Positions 12,770-23,819 of a DNA stretch of 64,000 nt are shown one piece after another. The number at the start of each line of letters is the position of its first letter. The first letter of the stretch is position 1. Source of the DNA: Spiroplasma monobiae MQ-1 (GTDB lineage Bacteria > Bacillota_I > Bacilli_A > Mycoplasmatales > Mycoplasmataceae); contig NZ_CP025543.1 of the NCBI RefSeq assembly GCF_002865545.1, positions 1 to 64,000 of the forward strand, in the 5' to 3' direction. The notes beneath the pieces are model-generated. The model saw nothing but the letters and a program-made list of their open reading frames with translations. It searched no databases and was not told the DNA's origin. Made by a program: the position numbers and the translations under genes.

Positions 12770-13491
12770 TGAAAATAGTAAATGCTGTTTTAAATTATAA
12801 AAATCTAAAAATAATTCAAGACAACAACATGTTTAATTTTTGTATTGATTCAGTTTTATTGGCAAGATTTTGAGAACCTTCTAAGAAATTTAAAAATATT
12901 TTGGATTTTGGAACAAATAATGCAATAATTCCTTTAATAATTTCAAGATATACAAATTCTAAAATAGCAGCCGTAGAAATCCAAAGTGAAGCTTGTGAAA
13001 TTGCAAACGAGAATATTAAAATAAATAATTTGGAAAATCAAATCGAAATTTTTAATTGTGATATTAAAGAATTTGTAAAAGATAAAAACAATAAATTTGA
13101 TTTATTGTTTTGCAATCCACCGTTTTTTAAAGTTGATCAAGGTGCAAATTTAAACAAGAGAAGTGAATTATTAACACCCGCAAGACACGAAGTGTTAATT
13201 ACCTTGGAGGAAATAATAAAGAGTGCAAAAATAGCATTAAAAAATGGTGGTAAGTTTTTGATGGTTCATCTAAGTGAGAGGTTTGATGAAATAATAGTTA
13301 TTTTAAAACAAAATAACTTTGCTGTAAAAAGAATTCAATTTGTATATTCTAAAGAAAATCAAGAAGCAAAAAGAATATTGATAGAGGCAATAAATGATGG
13401 AAATGATGGAATGAAAATTTTAAAACCTATTTATATCCATAACGAAGATGGCAGTTATAAAGAAAATATTTTAGAAATGTTTGGTGATTAA
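12769..13491 (+). CDS. tRNA1(Val) (adenine(37)-N6)-methyltransferase-like protein
   Basis: This 240-residue class I SAM-dependent methyltransferase has motif I DFGTNNAII at 46-54 and the N6-adenine catalytic motif NPPF at 115-118. The family (YabB/TrmN6, COG4123) modifies A37 of tRNA-Val in E. coli; the exact substrate here is inferred. In Bacillus the yabB gene lies close to tmk and holB, which supports the call. One TGA (Trp) lies near residue 35. The start overlaps the holB stop in TAATG. The downstream tilS start lies within or next to its stop codon. Confidence 0.85.
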
Positions 13492-13492
13492 T

Positions 13493-14629
13493 TTGTTGGA
13501 TAAAGAACGAAAATATATTATAGGTTTATCTGGTGGAGCTGACAGTGTATTTCTTTTTCACAAACTTATTGAAGAAGGTTATAAAAATTTTGTAGCTTGT
13601 CATGTTAATTACAATTTTAGACCAGATTCAAATAAAGATTTAGATTTAGTAAGAAGACTTTGCGAACAATACAAAATTAAACTAATAGTTAAAAACTTAA
13701 AGCAAGATTATTCTAATCTTGCTCAAAATTTTGAATCTTGAGCAAGAGAAGTAAGGTATGATTTTTTTTGTGAAAATCTACTAATAGAAAAAGCTGAAGG
13801 AATTCTTATTGCACATAATTTGAATGACAACATAGAAACATATATAATGCAAACTAAAAATAATAAAACAGTAAAATTTTATGGAATAAATGCAATTGGC
13901 GAATACAAAGGTAATAAAATTTTAAGACCAATTATTGATTTAAAAAAATCATTTATTGTCAACTCTTTAAATGAAAGGTCTATACCTTATATAATAGACA
14001 TTACAAATTTTGATGAAAAATATGAAAGAAATAAAATAAGAAAAAAACTAAAAGAAGAAGATTTCCATAAATATTTATCTTTAATTGAGGAAAGTAACAA
14101 AAAAATTGACTCATATAATTTGAAAATACAGAAAATTGATTTTTCAAAAGATTTAAATATTGATTTTTTAAATGAAGATAATATTTGAAATGAAAAGTTA
14201 ATATTTAAATTTCTGGAATTTAACGGAATGGGAAATGAAATTTATAAATCAAAAAAATCACTAATAAAAGAGATTGTTAAACAAACAAGATCTAATAAAA
14301 GTCTTGTAGAAATTATCAAAGGAAACTTCTTGATAATGAAAGATTATAAAAAACTTAGAGTTTTAAAAAATAGTGATTTTAAGACTTATGAATATTTAAA
14401 TAATAAAGAAGATATGTTTCAAAAAATTTTGAATGAAAACAAAATAATAGAAACCGAAGGGCTAATTATAACTAATGACTGAAAAAAGTATCAGTCACTA
14501 TTAGAATACGACAACAAGAAGTTATCAAAAGTATATAAAGACAATAAAACTAGTTATTTTGAAAGATACAAAAATATTTTGATTTTTAACAAAACAAAGA
14601 AAATAGTTTTAAATAAAATAACTATATAA
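13493..14629 (+). CDS. tilS: tRNA(Ile)-lysidine synthase TilS
   Basis: TilS attaches lysine to C34 of the CAU-anticodon tRNA-Ile, so that it reads AUA. The N-terminal PP-loop SGGADS is at residues 13-18. There is no ATG; TTG at 13493 is preferred because GGTGAT (13483-13488) gives a good Shine-Dalgarno, and TTG 13481, GTG 13484 and TTG 13496 are alternatives. Three TGA codons (13739, 14186, 14480) are Trp, giving 378 residues, within the family range. It begins 1 base after the methyltransferase stop. The C-terminal part is Lys-rich and weakly conserved. Confidence 0.9.
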
Positions 14630-14638
14630 TGATAAAAT
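14625..14638 (+). promoter_or_regulatory. Probable ftsH promoter
   Basis: TATAAT (14625-14630) overlaps an extended -10, TG-A-TAAAAT (14630-14638), right at the tilS stop. The ftsH ATG is about 32-45 bases downstream. No clear -35 box is visible. Confidence 0.5.
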
Positions 14639-14669
14639 CATTATTGGTATTAGAAGACGGTGAAAAATA

Positions 14670-16592
14670 ATGAAAAAGAAAAAATCTATATGGTTATGGG
14701 TTTTATTCATAGTAATGATAATTGTTATAGGACTTGTTATTTGACAATTTATAGCAGGAACTGCCGACAAACTTACTCTTGATGAGTTTAATAAAATTTT
14801 TACTCAAGGTGGAAGTGTGGCAACAGAAAGAACTTCAGAGAAAATTTATAATGGAGTTCACGTTATATCTGGTGTTTATACAACTGCTGATGGTGTAACA
14901 AGGAAGTTTGTTTTAACATTAAATAATGCAAATTATGATAAAGCTCTTGCTGAAGACCCTGGTTTTGCAGAATTTGTAAGTAAAATAACTTTAATCGCGG
15001 ATGCAAATTCACCATTTATGAGCCTAATAATCGGTTTATTACCAATGGTGATATTAATTGGTTTCTATATTTGAATGTTTTCATCTATGTCTAAAGGTGG
15101 AATGGGTGGAGGAATGTTCGGCCCAGGTAAATCAACAAGACCTAGAGAAATCAAATCTGATGTTAAATTTTCAGATGTAGCAGGAATAAATGAAGAAAAA
15201 ACAGAACTAGTTGAACTAGTTGACTACTTAAAAAATCCAAATAAATACGCACAAATGGGTGCTAGAGTACCGAAGGGTGTTCTTATGGAGGGTCCTCCTG
15301 GTACGGGTAAGACTTTACTTGCAAAAGCAGTTGCTGGAGAGGCTGGAGTAGCATTCTTCTCAATGGCTGGTTCAGAGTTTGAAGAAATGTTTGTTGGGCT
15401 TGGGGCAAGTAGGGTTAGAGATCTATTTAGTGATGCTAAAAAAGCAGCCCCATGTATTATCTTTATTGATGAAATAGATGCTGTTGGTAGAAAACGTAGT
15501 GGTGGAATGGGTTCATCAACAAATGAACAGACATTAAACCAATTACTTGTTGAAATGGATGGGTTTGGTTCAAACTCTGGAGTAATAGTTATGGCCGCAA
15601 CCAACAGGGTTGATGTTCTAGATAACGCTTTATTGAGACCTGGAAGATTTGATAGAACAATTCAAATTTCTCTTCCAGATATTCGCGAAAGAGAAGATAT
15701 CTTAAAATTACACTCAAGAAATAAATCTGTTTCTCCTGAAATAGATTGAAAACGTATTGCAGAAAGAACTCCTGGTTTCTCAGGAGCTCAATTAGAAAAC
15801 GTTCTTAACGAAGCTGCAATTCTTGTTGTTAGAGATAAAAGAAAAATGATTACTTTAACAGACATTGACGAAGCTATTGATAGAGTTGTTGGTGGACCTG
15901 CTAAAAAATCAAGAGCAATGACACTTCAAGACAAACAAATTGTTTCATACCATGAAGCTGGTCATGCTTTGATGGGATTAAAATTAGAATCTGCATCAAA
16001 AGTTCAAAAAGTTACAATTATCCCAAGGGGTAATGCTGGTGGATATACAATTATGACTCCTAAAGATGAATCAAACTTTTCATCAAAAGAAGATCTGTTT
16101 GCATCAATTGCCGGTTACTTGGGTGGTAGAGCAGCAGAAGAAATTATGTTTGGTAAAAACAAAATTACAACCGGAGCTCATGATGACTTGGATAAAGCAA
16201 CAAATATTGCGAGAAGAATGGTTACGCAATTTGGTATGTCTTCATTGGGACTTACAAAATACTTAACCATGCAAGAAGAATCATATGGACAAACAAAAGG
16301 GGTTTATTCAGATGAAGTCGCTTATAAAATTGATACTGAAATTAATGTAATTTTAGAACAATGTTACAAAACTGCAGTTGAAGTTATTAACAAGCACAAA
16401 GATGTTTTGGAATTAATAGCTGAATCATTAAGAGTTTTAGAAACAATTACAGCTGAGCAAATTGATTATATTGATAAAAATAATCAATTACCAAAAGAAG
16501 TGGTTGAAGAAAAAAACAGAAGAGCAGTTGAAGATAAGAAAAAAGAATCTGGAGAAATATTGGAATTTGAACCAGACGAAGAAGATAAATAA
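14670..16592 (+). CDS. ftsH: ATP-dependent zinc metalloprotease FtsH
   Basis: FtsH is a membrane-anchored hexameric protease that extracts and degrades membrane and damaged proteins. The 640-residue protein has two transmembrane segments (about residues 7-30 and 112-135) around a small extracytoplasmic loop, Walker A GPPGTGKT at 208-215, a DEIDAVGR second-region motif, and the zinc site HEAGH at 428-432. Two TGA codons are Trp. The start ATG at 14670 has only a weak GGTGA Shine-Dalgarno. It follows tilS, as in Bacillus (tilS-hpt-ftsH), but hpt is absent here. Confidence 0.97.
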
Positions 16593-16618
16593 AACACTTT
16601 ACTAAAAAGTGTTTTTTT
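16592..16618 (+). terminator. Intrinsic terminator after ftsH
   Basis: Arms AAACACTTT (16592-16600) and AAAGTGTTT (16606-16614) with a 5-base loop, followed by further T residues, starting at the last base of the ftsH stop. Confidence 0.85.
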
Positions 16619-16669
16619 ATTTCTAAACAAGTATAATAAGAAAAGTTAAATTGTAAGGAGAACAAAAAC

Positions 16670-17521
16670 ATGGATATGGAAATTAGAGCTTTAAGTGAAA
16701 AGAATAATGTAAAAATTTCAATTGTTGATATATCAGAGGGATTTAATGAAATTGTAAAATTACAAGGAACTAATCCGTTAACCTCAGTGGCTTTAGGAAG
16801 AACTGTTATTAATAATGCTCTATTAAGTTTATCTTTAAAAGATGGAAGTAAAATGACAACAAATTTAAATGGAATGGGTCTTGGTGGATCTATAATAGCT
16901 GAATTTCAAGATAAAAAATTTAGAGGATATATTCAAGTTCCTAATTTTGAAGTGGATAAAATTGAAGAAGGAAATGGAAGCCCCTTATCTCAAGTGGTGG
17001 GAACACAAGGTTTCTTACAAATTTCAAGAGATAATGGCGGAACTGAACCATATACTTCAAGAGTTGATTTGGTTTCTGGAGAAATAAATTTAGATTTCAT
17101 GTATTACTTACAACAAAGTGATCAAATTCATTCTTTAATAAGTTCAACTGTAGAAATAAATGAAGATGGTACAATTAAAAAAGCTTGCGGGATAATAATT
17201 CAATTATTACCTGGATTTAGCGATGAAGATATAGATTTTATAGAGGAAAAAGTTGGCTCTTTAGAACATTTGGTAAAAACTTTAATTAGCACAACTAATT
17301 ATGAATCTTTAATTAAAGATATCTGTGAAGATGCTAAAGTTCTAAGTGTCGGAGAATTAAAATTTGAATGTACTTGTAATATGGAAAAAGTTATTGATTC
17401 AGTTAAAATGTTAGGTCAAGAAGACATTAAGAAAATTATTTCAGAAGGAGAAGTTGTGGAAGTTGTTTGTGACTTTTGTAAAAAACAATATAATGTTAAA
17501 CCTGAAGAACTTGCTAAATAA
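16670..17521 (+). CDS. hslO: Redox-regulated chaperone Hsp33
   Basis: Hsp33 is a cytoplasmic holdase activated when oxidation releases zinc from its C-terminal cysteines. The 283-residue protein has the four zinc ligands as C-x-C (Cys234, Cys236) and C-x-x-C (Cys267, Cys270). ATG 16670 follows AAGGAG with 9 bases of spacing; the ATG two codons later is an alternative. TATAAT at 16632-16637 is a likely promoter, so the gene is separately transcribed after the ftsH terminator. hslO next to ftsH is also the Bacillus order. Confidence 0.94.
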   Translation: MDMEIRALSEKNNVKISIVDISEGFNEIVKLQGTNPLTSVALGRTVINNALLSLSLKDGSKMTTNLNGMGLGGSIIAEFQDKKFRGYIQVPNFEVDKIEEGNGSPLSQVVGTQGFLQISRDNGGTEPYTSRVDLVSGEINLDFMYYLQQSDQIHSLISSTVEINEDGTIKKACGIIIQLLPGFSDEDIDFIEEKVGSLEHLVKTLISTTNYESLIKDICEDAKVLSVGELKFECTCNMEKVIDSVKMLGQEDIKKIISEGEVVEVVCDFCKKQYNVKPEELAK

Positions 17522-17525
17522 TTTG

Positions 17526-17534
17526 TGATAAAAT
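17526..17534 (+). promoter_or_regulatory. Extended -10 for the ABC ATPase gene
   Basis: TG-A-TAAAAT just after the hslO stop is the same extended -10 string seen before dnaN and ftsH. The ABC ATPase ATG lies about 40 bases downstream. Confidence 0.5.
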
Positions 17535-17574
17535 TATTTTGGTGTATTTAAGTTCTATATTAAGGAGAATTAAT

Positions 17575-18582
17575 ATGGAAGAAAAAGATTTACAACAACC
17601 TGTTTCTGTGGGTGAGGGTGAATTAAAACAATCTAAAGAAAAAAAAGAAAAGATTGTTAAAGAGAAACCAGTTAAAAAGCAAGTGGCTGGTGATCAAGAA
17701 CCTCGTATTAGAGAGTTCGAACATGTTCAGGTAGAAGAAGTAACTGAAGATGGAGTTAAAGGGTTAAAGCAAAAAGTAAAAATTCAAAAACAATTAACCT
17801 CAAAATATTCTAAAGATATTTTGGAAGGAAAAATAATTTCTACAACAGGTAACAAACCTGATTTTGAAAAAAACGTTATTGAATTGTATGGTGCTAAAAA
17901 ATGATACGTAACTGGAGATTTAGTAACACCAGTTCTACGTGGAGTGGACTTGAAACTTGAAAAGGGTAAATTTATTGTAATTTTAGGACCGTCTGGTTCT
18001 GGTAAAACAACTTTATTAAACGCAATTTCGGGATTAGATAAAACAACCGAAGGTGACGTTTTCGTTCTAGGTAGCAATTTGTCTTTATTAAAAGACTCAC
18101 ACTTAACAAAATTCCGTAGAGAAAATGTTGGGTTCATTTTCCAACAATATAATCTACTTTCAAACTTAACTGCAAAAGAAAACGCAGAAGTTGGGGAAAA
18201 CTTAAGTAAATCAAAAGAAAACAAAATGTCAATTGAAGAAATCTTCAAAACAATTGGTATGGAAGAACAAATGAATAAATATCCACACCAAATGTCGGGA
18301 GGACAACAACAAAGGGTTTCTATTGCTAGAGCTTTAGCTAAAAACCCAGAGATTCTATTTGGTGATGAACCAACTGGAGCTCTTGATGAAGAAATGGGTA
18401 GAAAAGTTCTTGATATTTTAGTTGATGTTAAAGAAAAATATAACACAACTGTAATTATAGTTACACACAACCCTAACATTAGTGAAATTGGAGATACAGT
18501 TATACATGTTAAAAACGGTAAAATTGATCAAATTAAACAAAACGCTAAACCAAAAAAGCCTTCAGAAATTGACTGATCATAG
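17575..18582 (+). CDS. ABC transporter ATP-binding protein (LolD/MacB type)
   Basis: This 335-residue ATPase has Walker A GPSGSGKT at 138-145, signature MSGGQQQR, Walker B ending in GDEPTGALD and the switch His in IIVTH. The core resembles the LolD/FtsE/MacB group, which pairs with FtsX-fold permeases. An unusual N-terminal extension of about 100 residues is rich in Lys, Glu and Gln. No permease gene is adjacent, so the partner must be elsewhere. Start ATG 17575 follows AAGGAG; an in-frame upstream codon at 17539 is rejected. The stop is TAG 18580-18582, after a TGA read as Trp. Substrate is unknown. Confidence 0.9.
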
Positions 18583-18588
18583 AAAAAC

Positions 18589-18622
18589 AAACTACAAAGG
18601 GAAATCTTTTGTAGTTTTTTTT
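18589..18622 (+). terminator. Intrinsic terminator after the ABC ATPase gene
   Basis: Arms AAACTACAAA (18589-18598) and TTTGTAGTTT (18608-18617) with a 9-base loop and a trailing T run. A TATAAT at 18637-18642 follows and probably starts the next transcript. Confidence 0.85.
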
Positions 18623-18670
18623 CTGCTAAAAAAGTATATAATTATATTTGTTAAAAGGTGGGAAAAAGAC

Positions 18671-18985
18671 ATGCCAATATTTAATTTTAAAGGTGTAGAC
18701 GAAAGTAAAGTTAACGAATACTTTAAACAAGTTGGGGAACTGGCTTTAATCATTAATGCCGATGTTAAGAAGTTTGTATTTTGACACGATCCAAGTACTT
18801 TAATAGGTAATGGTTACGAAAAAGACGCAATTCAAGTTTCAATAGAATGAGTCGGAAGACCATTGAAGCAAGAAGAGGTATCTAAACACATTCAAAAATT
18901 CTTTGGAAATATTTCAAAAAATATCTATGTTAAATTTGAGGAAATTAACAGTTTCTTATATTTAAATGGAGAATGTATTGGATAA
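18671..18985 (+). CDS. DUF1904 family protein
   Basis: This 104-residue protein matches the DUF1904 family by its start (MPIFNFKGVD), a central strand like VSIEWVGR and a C-terminal FEEINSFLYLNGE. The family is small, tautomerase-like in outline and of unknown function in Firmicutes. Two TGA codons are Trp. ATG 18671 follows AAAAGGTGGG. Its TAA overlaps the dusB ATG (TAATG), so both are probably translated from one mRNA started at TATAAT 18637-18642. The family match is from memory of the motif pattern, not a search. Confidence 0.7.
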
Positions 18986-19971
18986 TGAAAATTAAAAATG
19001 TTGATATAAAGGGTCAAGTATTTTTAGGTCCTATGGCAGGAACTACTAATGCTGCCTTTAGAATTATTTGTAAAGAAAAAGGTGCAGCACTTGTTTATGC
19101 TGAAATGGTTAGTACTGAAGGTTTGGTTCATAATAATCAAAAAACTAAAACTATGATTGAAGTATCTAATTTGGAACACCCCATCACTTTGCAAATTTTT
19201 GGTTTTGATGTAAATTCGTTTGTCGAAGGAGCCAAAATAGTTGAAGAATTTTCTGAATGTGACATTATAGATATTAATATGGGTTGTCCGGCACCAAAGG
19301 TAGCATTAAGAAGTCAAGCTGGAGCAAATTTATTAAAGTACCCAGAAAGAGTTGGGGAAGTAATAAAGGCTGTTGTTGATAACACATCAAAACCAGTTAC
19401 AGTAAAAATGAGAATTGGTTGAGATGATGAAAACAGAAATGTAGTTGAGCTTGCTAAAATTGCAGAAGCAAATGGTGCAAGTGCCATTGCAGTGCATGGT
19501 AGAACAAGAAATCAATTTTATACTGGAAAAGCAGATTGAACTTGAATTAAAAAAGTTAAAGAAGCTGTTAGTATACCTGTAATAGGTAATGGTGATGTTG
19601 TTGATGGTCCATCGGCAAAAGCAATGATTGAAGAAACTGGTTGTGATGGAATAATGATAGCAAGAGCAGCTCAGGGTAATCCATGAGTTTTTAGAGAAAT
19701 TCAACATTATTTAGATACTGGTGAAACCTTGGAAAAACCATCATACGAAGAATGAAAAGAAACGGTTATTAGACATGCAAATCTATTAATGGAAATGCGT
19801 GGAGAAGAGTTTGCAATGAGAGAAATGAGAAAACAACTTCTTTGATATTTAGGAACACTGGGAAATGACAATATAATTAAAGAAATGAAACAAATGGCAA
19901 CTACTATTGAATCATTAGGAGATATTAATAATATATTTAGTTTTTATGAAAGCAAAAATTTAGGAGAATAA
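18985..19971 (+). CDS. dusB: tRNA-dihydrouridine synthase
   Basis: DusB reduces uridine to dihydrouridine in tRNA D-loops using FMN and NADPH. The 328-residue TIM-barrel protein has LGPMAGTTNAAFR at the N-terminus, the catalytic Cys101 in NMGCPAPKV, and the FMN-phosphate motifs GNGDV and MIARAAQGNPW. Several TGA codons are Trp. The start overlaps the DUF1904 stop; an in-frame ATG at 18973 is possible but less likely. dusB directly before lysS is also the Bacillus arrangement. The subfamily (DusB rather than A or C) is by order and length. Confidence 0.92.
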
Positions 19972-19975
19972 TCAG

Positions 19976-21486
<1,511 letters not shown>

Positions 21487-21487
<1 letters not shown>

Positions 21488-22494
21488 TGAAATACGGTAT
21501 AGCTTTAGGTTATGTTTCTAAATTAAATTTTCAAGAAACAATTCAAGGAATAGAATATATCAAAGAAAATACTTTCAAAGCTTTAAAAGAGAAATTCAAT
21601 TTATTAAATGTATCAAGTGGTATTGTGACTAACAAGAACCTTTGATTAAATGATGACTTTCAACAAACAAAAAGGCCAATAGATTTTGATGTTACAAGTC
21701 AAAATGAATATGGTGAAATAATTCAATCAAACAACAAATGAAGAAGATATTTTTTAAAGAATTTTGATGAAGATAATGAAACGGTAAATGGAATAATTAC
21801 AAACTTTACAACCGTTAATAGAGATGCCGTTTTGGACAATATAAACTCATTAATTTTTGATGAAGTTGGACTAGAGATTTTAGTTGATGAAGTTGATATG
21901 GATATTTTGAATAATAATCTTATAGAGATTTATAAAATACTTTGTTCAATTGATACAAATTTGAGTAAAGAATATGATAATTTGAATAGTTTTCATTTTT
22001 CAAAGACATTAACTTTCATAACATATAAAAAATTAAGAGAATTATATCCGCTATTAACGTTTTCAGAAAGATTAAATAAGTTTGGAAAAGATCACGGCAG
22101 TTTTGTAATACAAGATTATGCTGAAAAAATAATGAATCAAAAAAATATAAGTCAATTCTCAGAAGATGTATTTAATTTGAAAACCTACTCAAAATTATAT
22201 ATTTATAATGGAGAGTGCGAAAAATCAGTTTCATTAGTTTATGCCGGTTTCCAAGTTGATAGAAAAACACTTCAAGAACAAAATCTTATTTTAAAAGAAA
22301 ATAGCAAAATAAATAATGAGTATAATCACTTGATAAAGTCAAACGAACTTCCTTTGACTTTATCTGTTGGAATCTTTACGAATAGAGTTTTGATGACAAT
22401 ACTTGAAAAACAGCATATTGGAGAAGTGCACTCTTCTATATGGGGAAGCGATTTTCTTGAGTACTGTAAAGCAAACAATATTAAAATACTTTAA
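21487..22494 (+). CDS. AsnA-like (aspartate-ammonia ligase family) protein, divergent
   Basis: The 335-residue protein aligns by eye along its whole length with AsnA, an ATP-dependent aspartate-ammonia ligase with a class II synthetase fold. Matching parts are the N-terminal helix, KRPIDFDV (62-69), NKWRR, LVDEVDMD (132-139, like YVDQWDWE), the YP-x-L segment, GFQVDRKTL (254-262), and the ending HIGEVHSSIW. Arg300 keeps the family's ATP-binding Arg. However, the catalytic ELSSMG segment is SLVYAG here (249-254), and HSLAKWKR becomes QSNNKWRR. It may have changed or lost activity. Its start overlaps the lysS stop. TGA codons are Trp. Confidence 0.75.
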
Positions 22495-22518
22495 TCACAA
22501 CTTAGTTGTGATTTTTAT
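22493..22518 (+). terminator. Intrinsic terminator after the AsnA-like gene
   Basis: Arms AATCACAA (22493-22500) and TTGTGATT (22506-22513) with a 5-base loop and T-rich tail. TATAAT at 22520-22525 immediately follows and probably drives ispD. Confidence 0.85.
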
Positions 22519-22541
22519 TTATAATTAAATTGGTGATAAAA

Positions 22542-23141
22542 ATGGTATCCTTAATTATTGTAGCTAACGGATCGGGACAAAGATTCGGTGAAAATAAAAT
22601 GTTAGCAAAAATTAATAATGAATATTTAATAAATGAGACAATAAAATGTTTTGAAAATCTAAATGAAATTCAAGAGATTATCGTTGTTTCTAATTTGGAA
22701 ATTTTTGAAATAATTAAAAATAAAGATGCAATACTTGTTGAGGGTGGGAAAACAAGGGGTGAGTCTGTAAAAAAAGGTTTGGAGCTTGCAACCAAAGATT
22801 TTGTGCTAATCCATGATGGTGCAAGACCTTTTGTTTCAAAAGAAACTATTTTGGAAATTATAGATAACTTAAATGAAAATGATTCTGTAATTCCTACTTT
22901 AAAAGTTACAAATTGTTTAAAAAGAATCGTGGGAAATAAAATTGAAACAGTTAATAGAGAAGAGTATTTCCAAACTCAAACACCACAAGGGTTTAAGACA
23001 AAAATAATTAAAGACCAATACAATGAAAATCAAAATGATTTCTTTGATGACTGTCAATTAATTGAAAAATTAAACTACAAAATAAAATTTATAGAAGGTG
23101 ATGAAAAAAATAAGAAAATTACTTTTAAAAGAGATTTATAA
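22542..23141 (+). CDS. ispD: IspD-like cytidylyltransferase
   Basis: IspD makes CDP-methylerythritol in the MEP isoprenoid pathway. The 199-residue protein has the nucleotide-binding start VANGSGQRFG (consensus AAGxGxRxG, so the second Ala is Asn), LIHDGARPFVS and TQTPQGFK, the last two typical of IspD. The related CDP-ribitol synthase TarI is the main alternative. Start ATG 22542 lies 4 bases after GGTGAT; the in-frame codon at 22530 is rejected. The gene is transcribed alone, from TATAAT 22520-22525. No other isoprenoid gene is in the window. Confidence 0.82.
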   Translation: MVSLIIVANGSGQRFGENKMLAKINNEYLINETIKCFENLNEIQEIIVVSNLEIFEIIKNKDAILVEGGKTRGESVKKGLELATKDFVLIHDGARPFVSKETILEIIDNLNENDSVIPTLKVTNCLKRIVGNKIETVNREEYFQTQTPQGFKTKIIKDQYNENQNDFFDDCQLIEKLNYKIKFIEGDEKNKKITFKRDL

Positions 23142-23172
23142 ATATACCTTGAATATAATATAACTTTTACTA

Positions 23173-23249
23173 TATAATAAATAGGCGAGTTAATTTTTTA
23201 TTAACTCCTTGCCTTTTAGTAGGCCAAAAGACCACAAGGAGATAGAAAT
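23173..23249 (+). promoter_or_regulatory. rpsF leader, candidate S6:S18-binding RNA
   Basis: A -10 TATAAT (23173-23178) precedes a structured leader. The first hairpin has arms GAGTTAAT (23187-23194) and ATTAACTC (23200-23207). The second pairs CCTTG (23207-23211) with CAAGG (23235-23239), enclosing CC/GG pairs and an ACC bulge, and covers the rpsF Shine-Dalgarno AAGGAG. This fits the known autoregulatory leader bound by the S6:S18 complex before rpsF. The class call is from recalled features and needs a covariance search. Confidence 0.65.
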
Positions 23250-23798
23250 ATGATTAGAAAATACGAAGTAATGTACATCATCGATCAAGATACAACAGAT
23301 GTTAAAGTTGTTCAAACAAAATTACATGATGTTCTTACTGCTAATGGCGGAAAAATCTTAGAATCAGAAGACTGAGGATTAAGAGATTTCGCTTATATAA
23401 TTAAGAAAAAGAAAAAAGGTTACTATACAGTAGTGATCGTTGAAACAGATTCAGCAAACATTAATGAATTTGAACGTGTTTCAAGAATTGATAAAAATGT
23501 AGTTAGATACCAAGTGCTTAACACAGAAAACGAAAAAAAATACATTCAATCAACAAAATTATCTAAAACAGATATGTCAAAATTTAAAGAAGAGAAAAAA
23601 CCTTCAAGAGGATTTGACAGAAGAATGCCAAGAAGAGATGAAAACCCAAGAGTTGAAGAATCAAACGAAGTAAAATCTGTAAAAGAAGAAAAAGAAGTAA
23701 CAGTTGTTAAAGAAGTAAAAGAAAAAAATGCTGCAACTAAAGAAGCTAAACCAGCTGCTAAAAAAACAACTAAAAAAGTTGAAGAAAAAGAAGCTTAA
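23250..23798 (+). CDS. rpsF: 30S ribosomal protein S6 with C-terminal extension
   Basis: S6 binds S18 in the 30S platform. The first 95 or so of 182 residues are the S6 fold (start MIRKYEVMYII, later FAYIIKKKKKGYY, with Trp from TGA). The last 85 residues are an extension rich in Lys, Glu and Ala, ending KKTTKKVEEKEA, absent from short S6 proteins of about 95-100 residues. ATG 23250 follows AAGGAG. It leads the rpsF-ssb-rpsR operon. Confidence 0.96.
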
Positions 23799-23819
23799 TA
23801 GCTTTAAAGGAGAATTCAA

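Noticed and set aside
15224-15604. Minus-strand open frame inside ftsH.
   Set aside because: It lies wholly within the conserved AAA+ domain of ftsH and has no family-like sequence.
16066-16266. Alternative + frame inside ftsH.
   Set aside because: It is out of frame with the conserved protease domain and its product is a low-complexity shadow.
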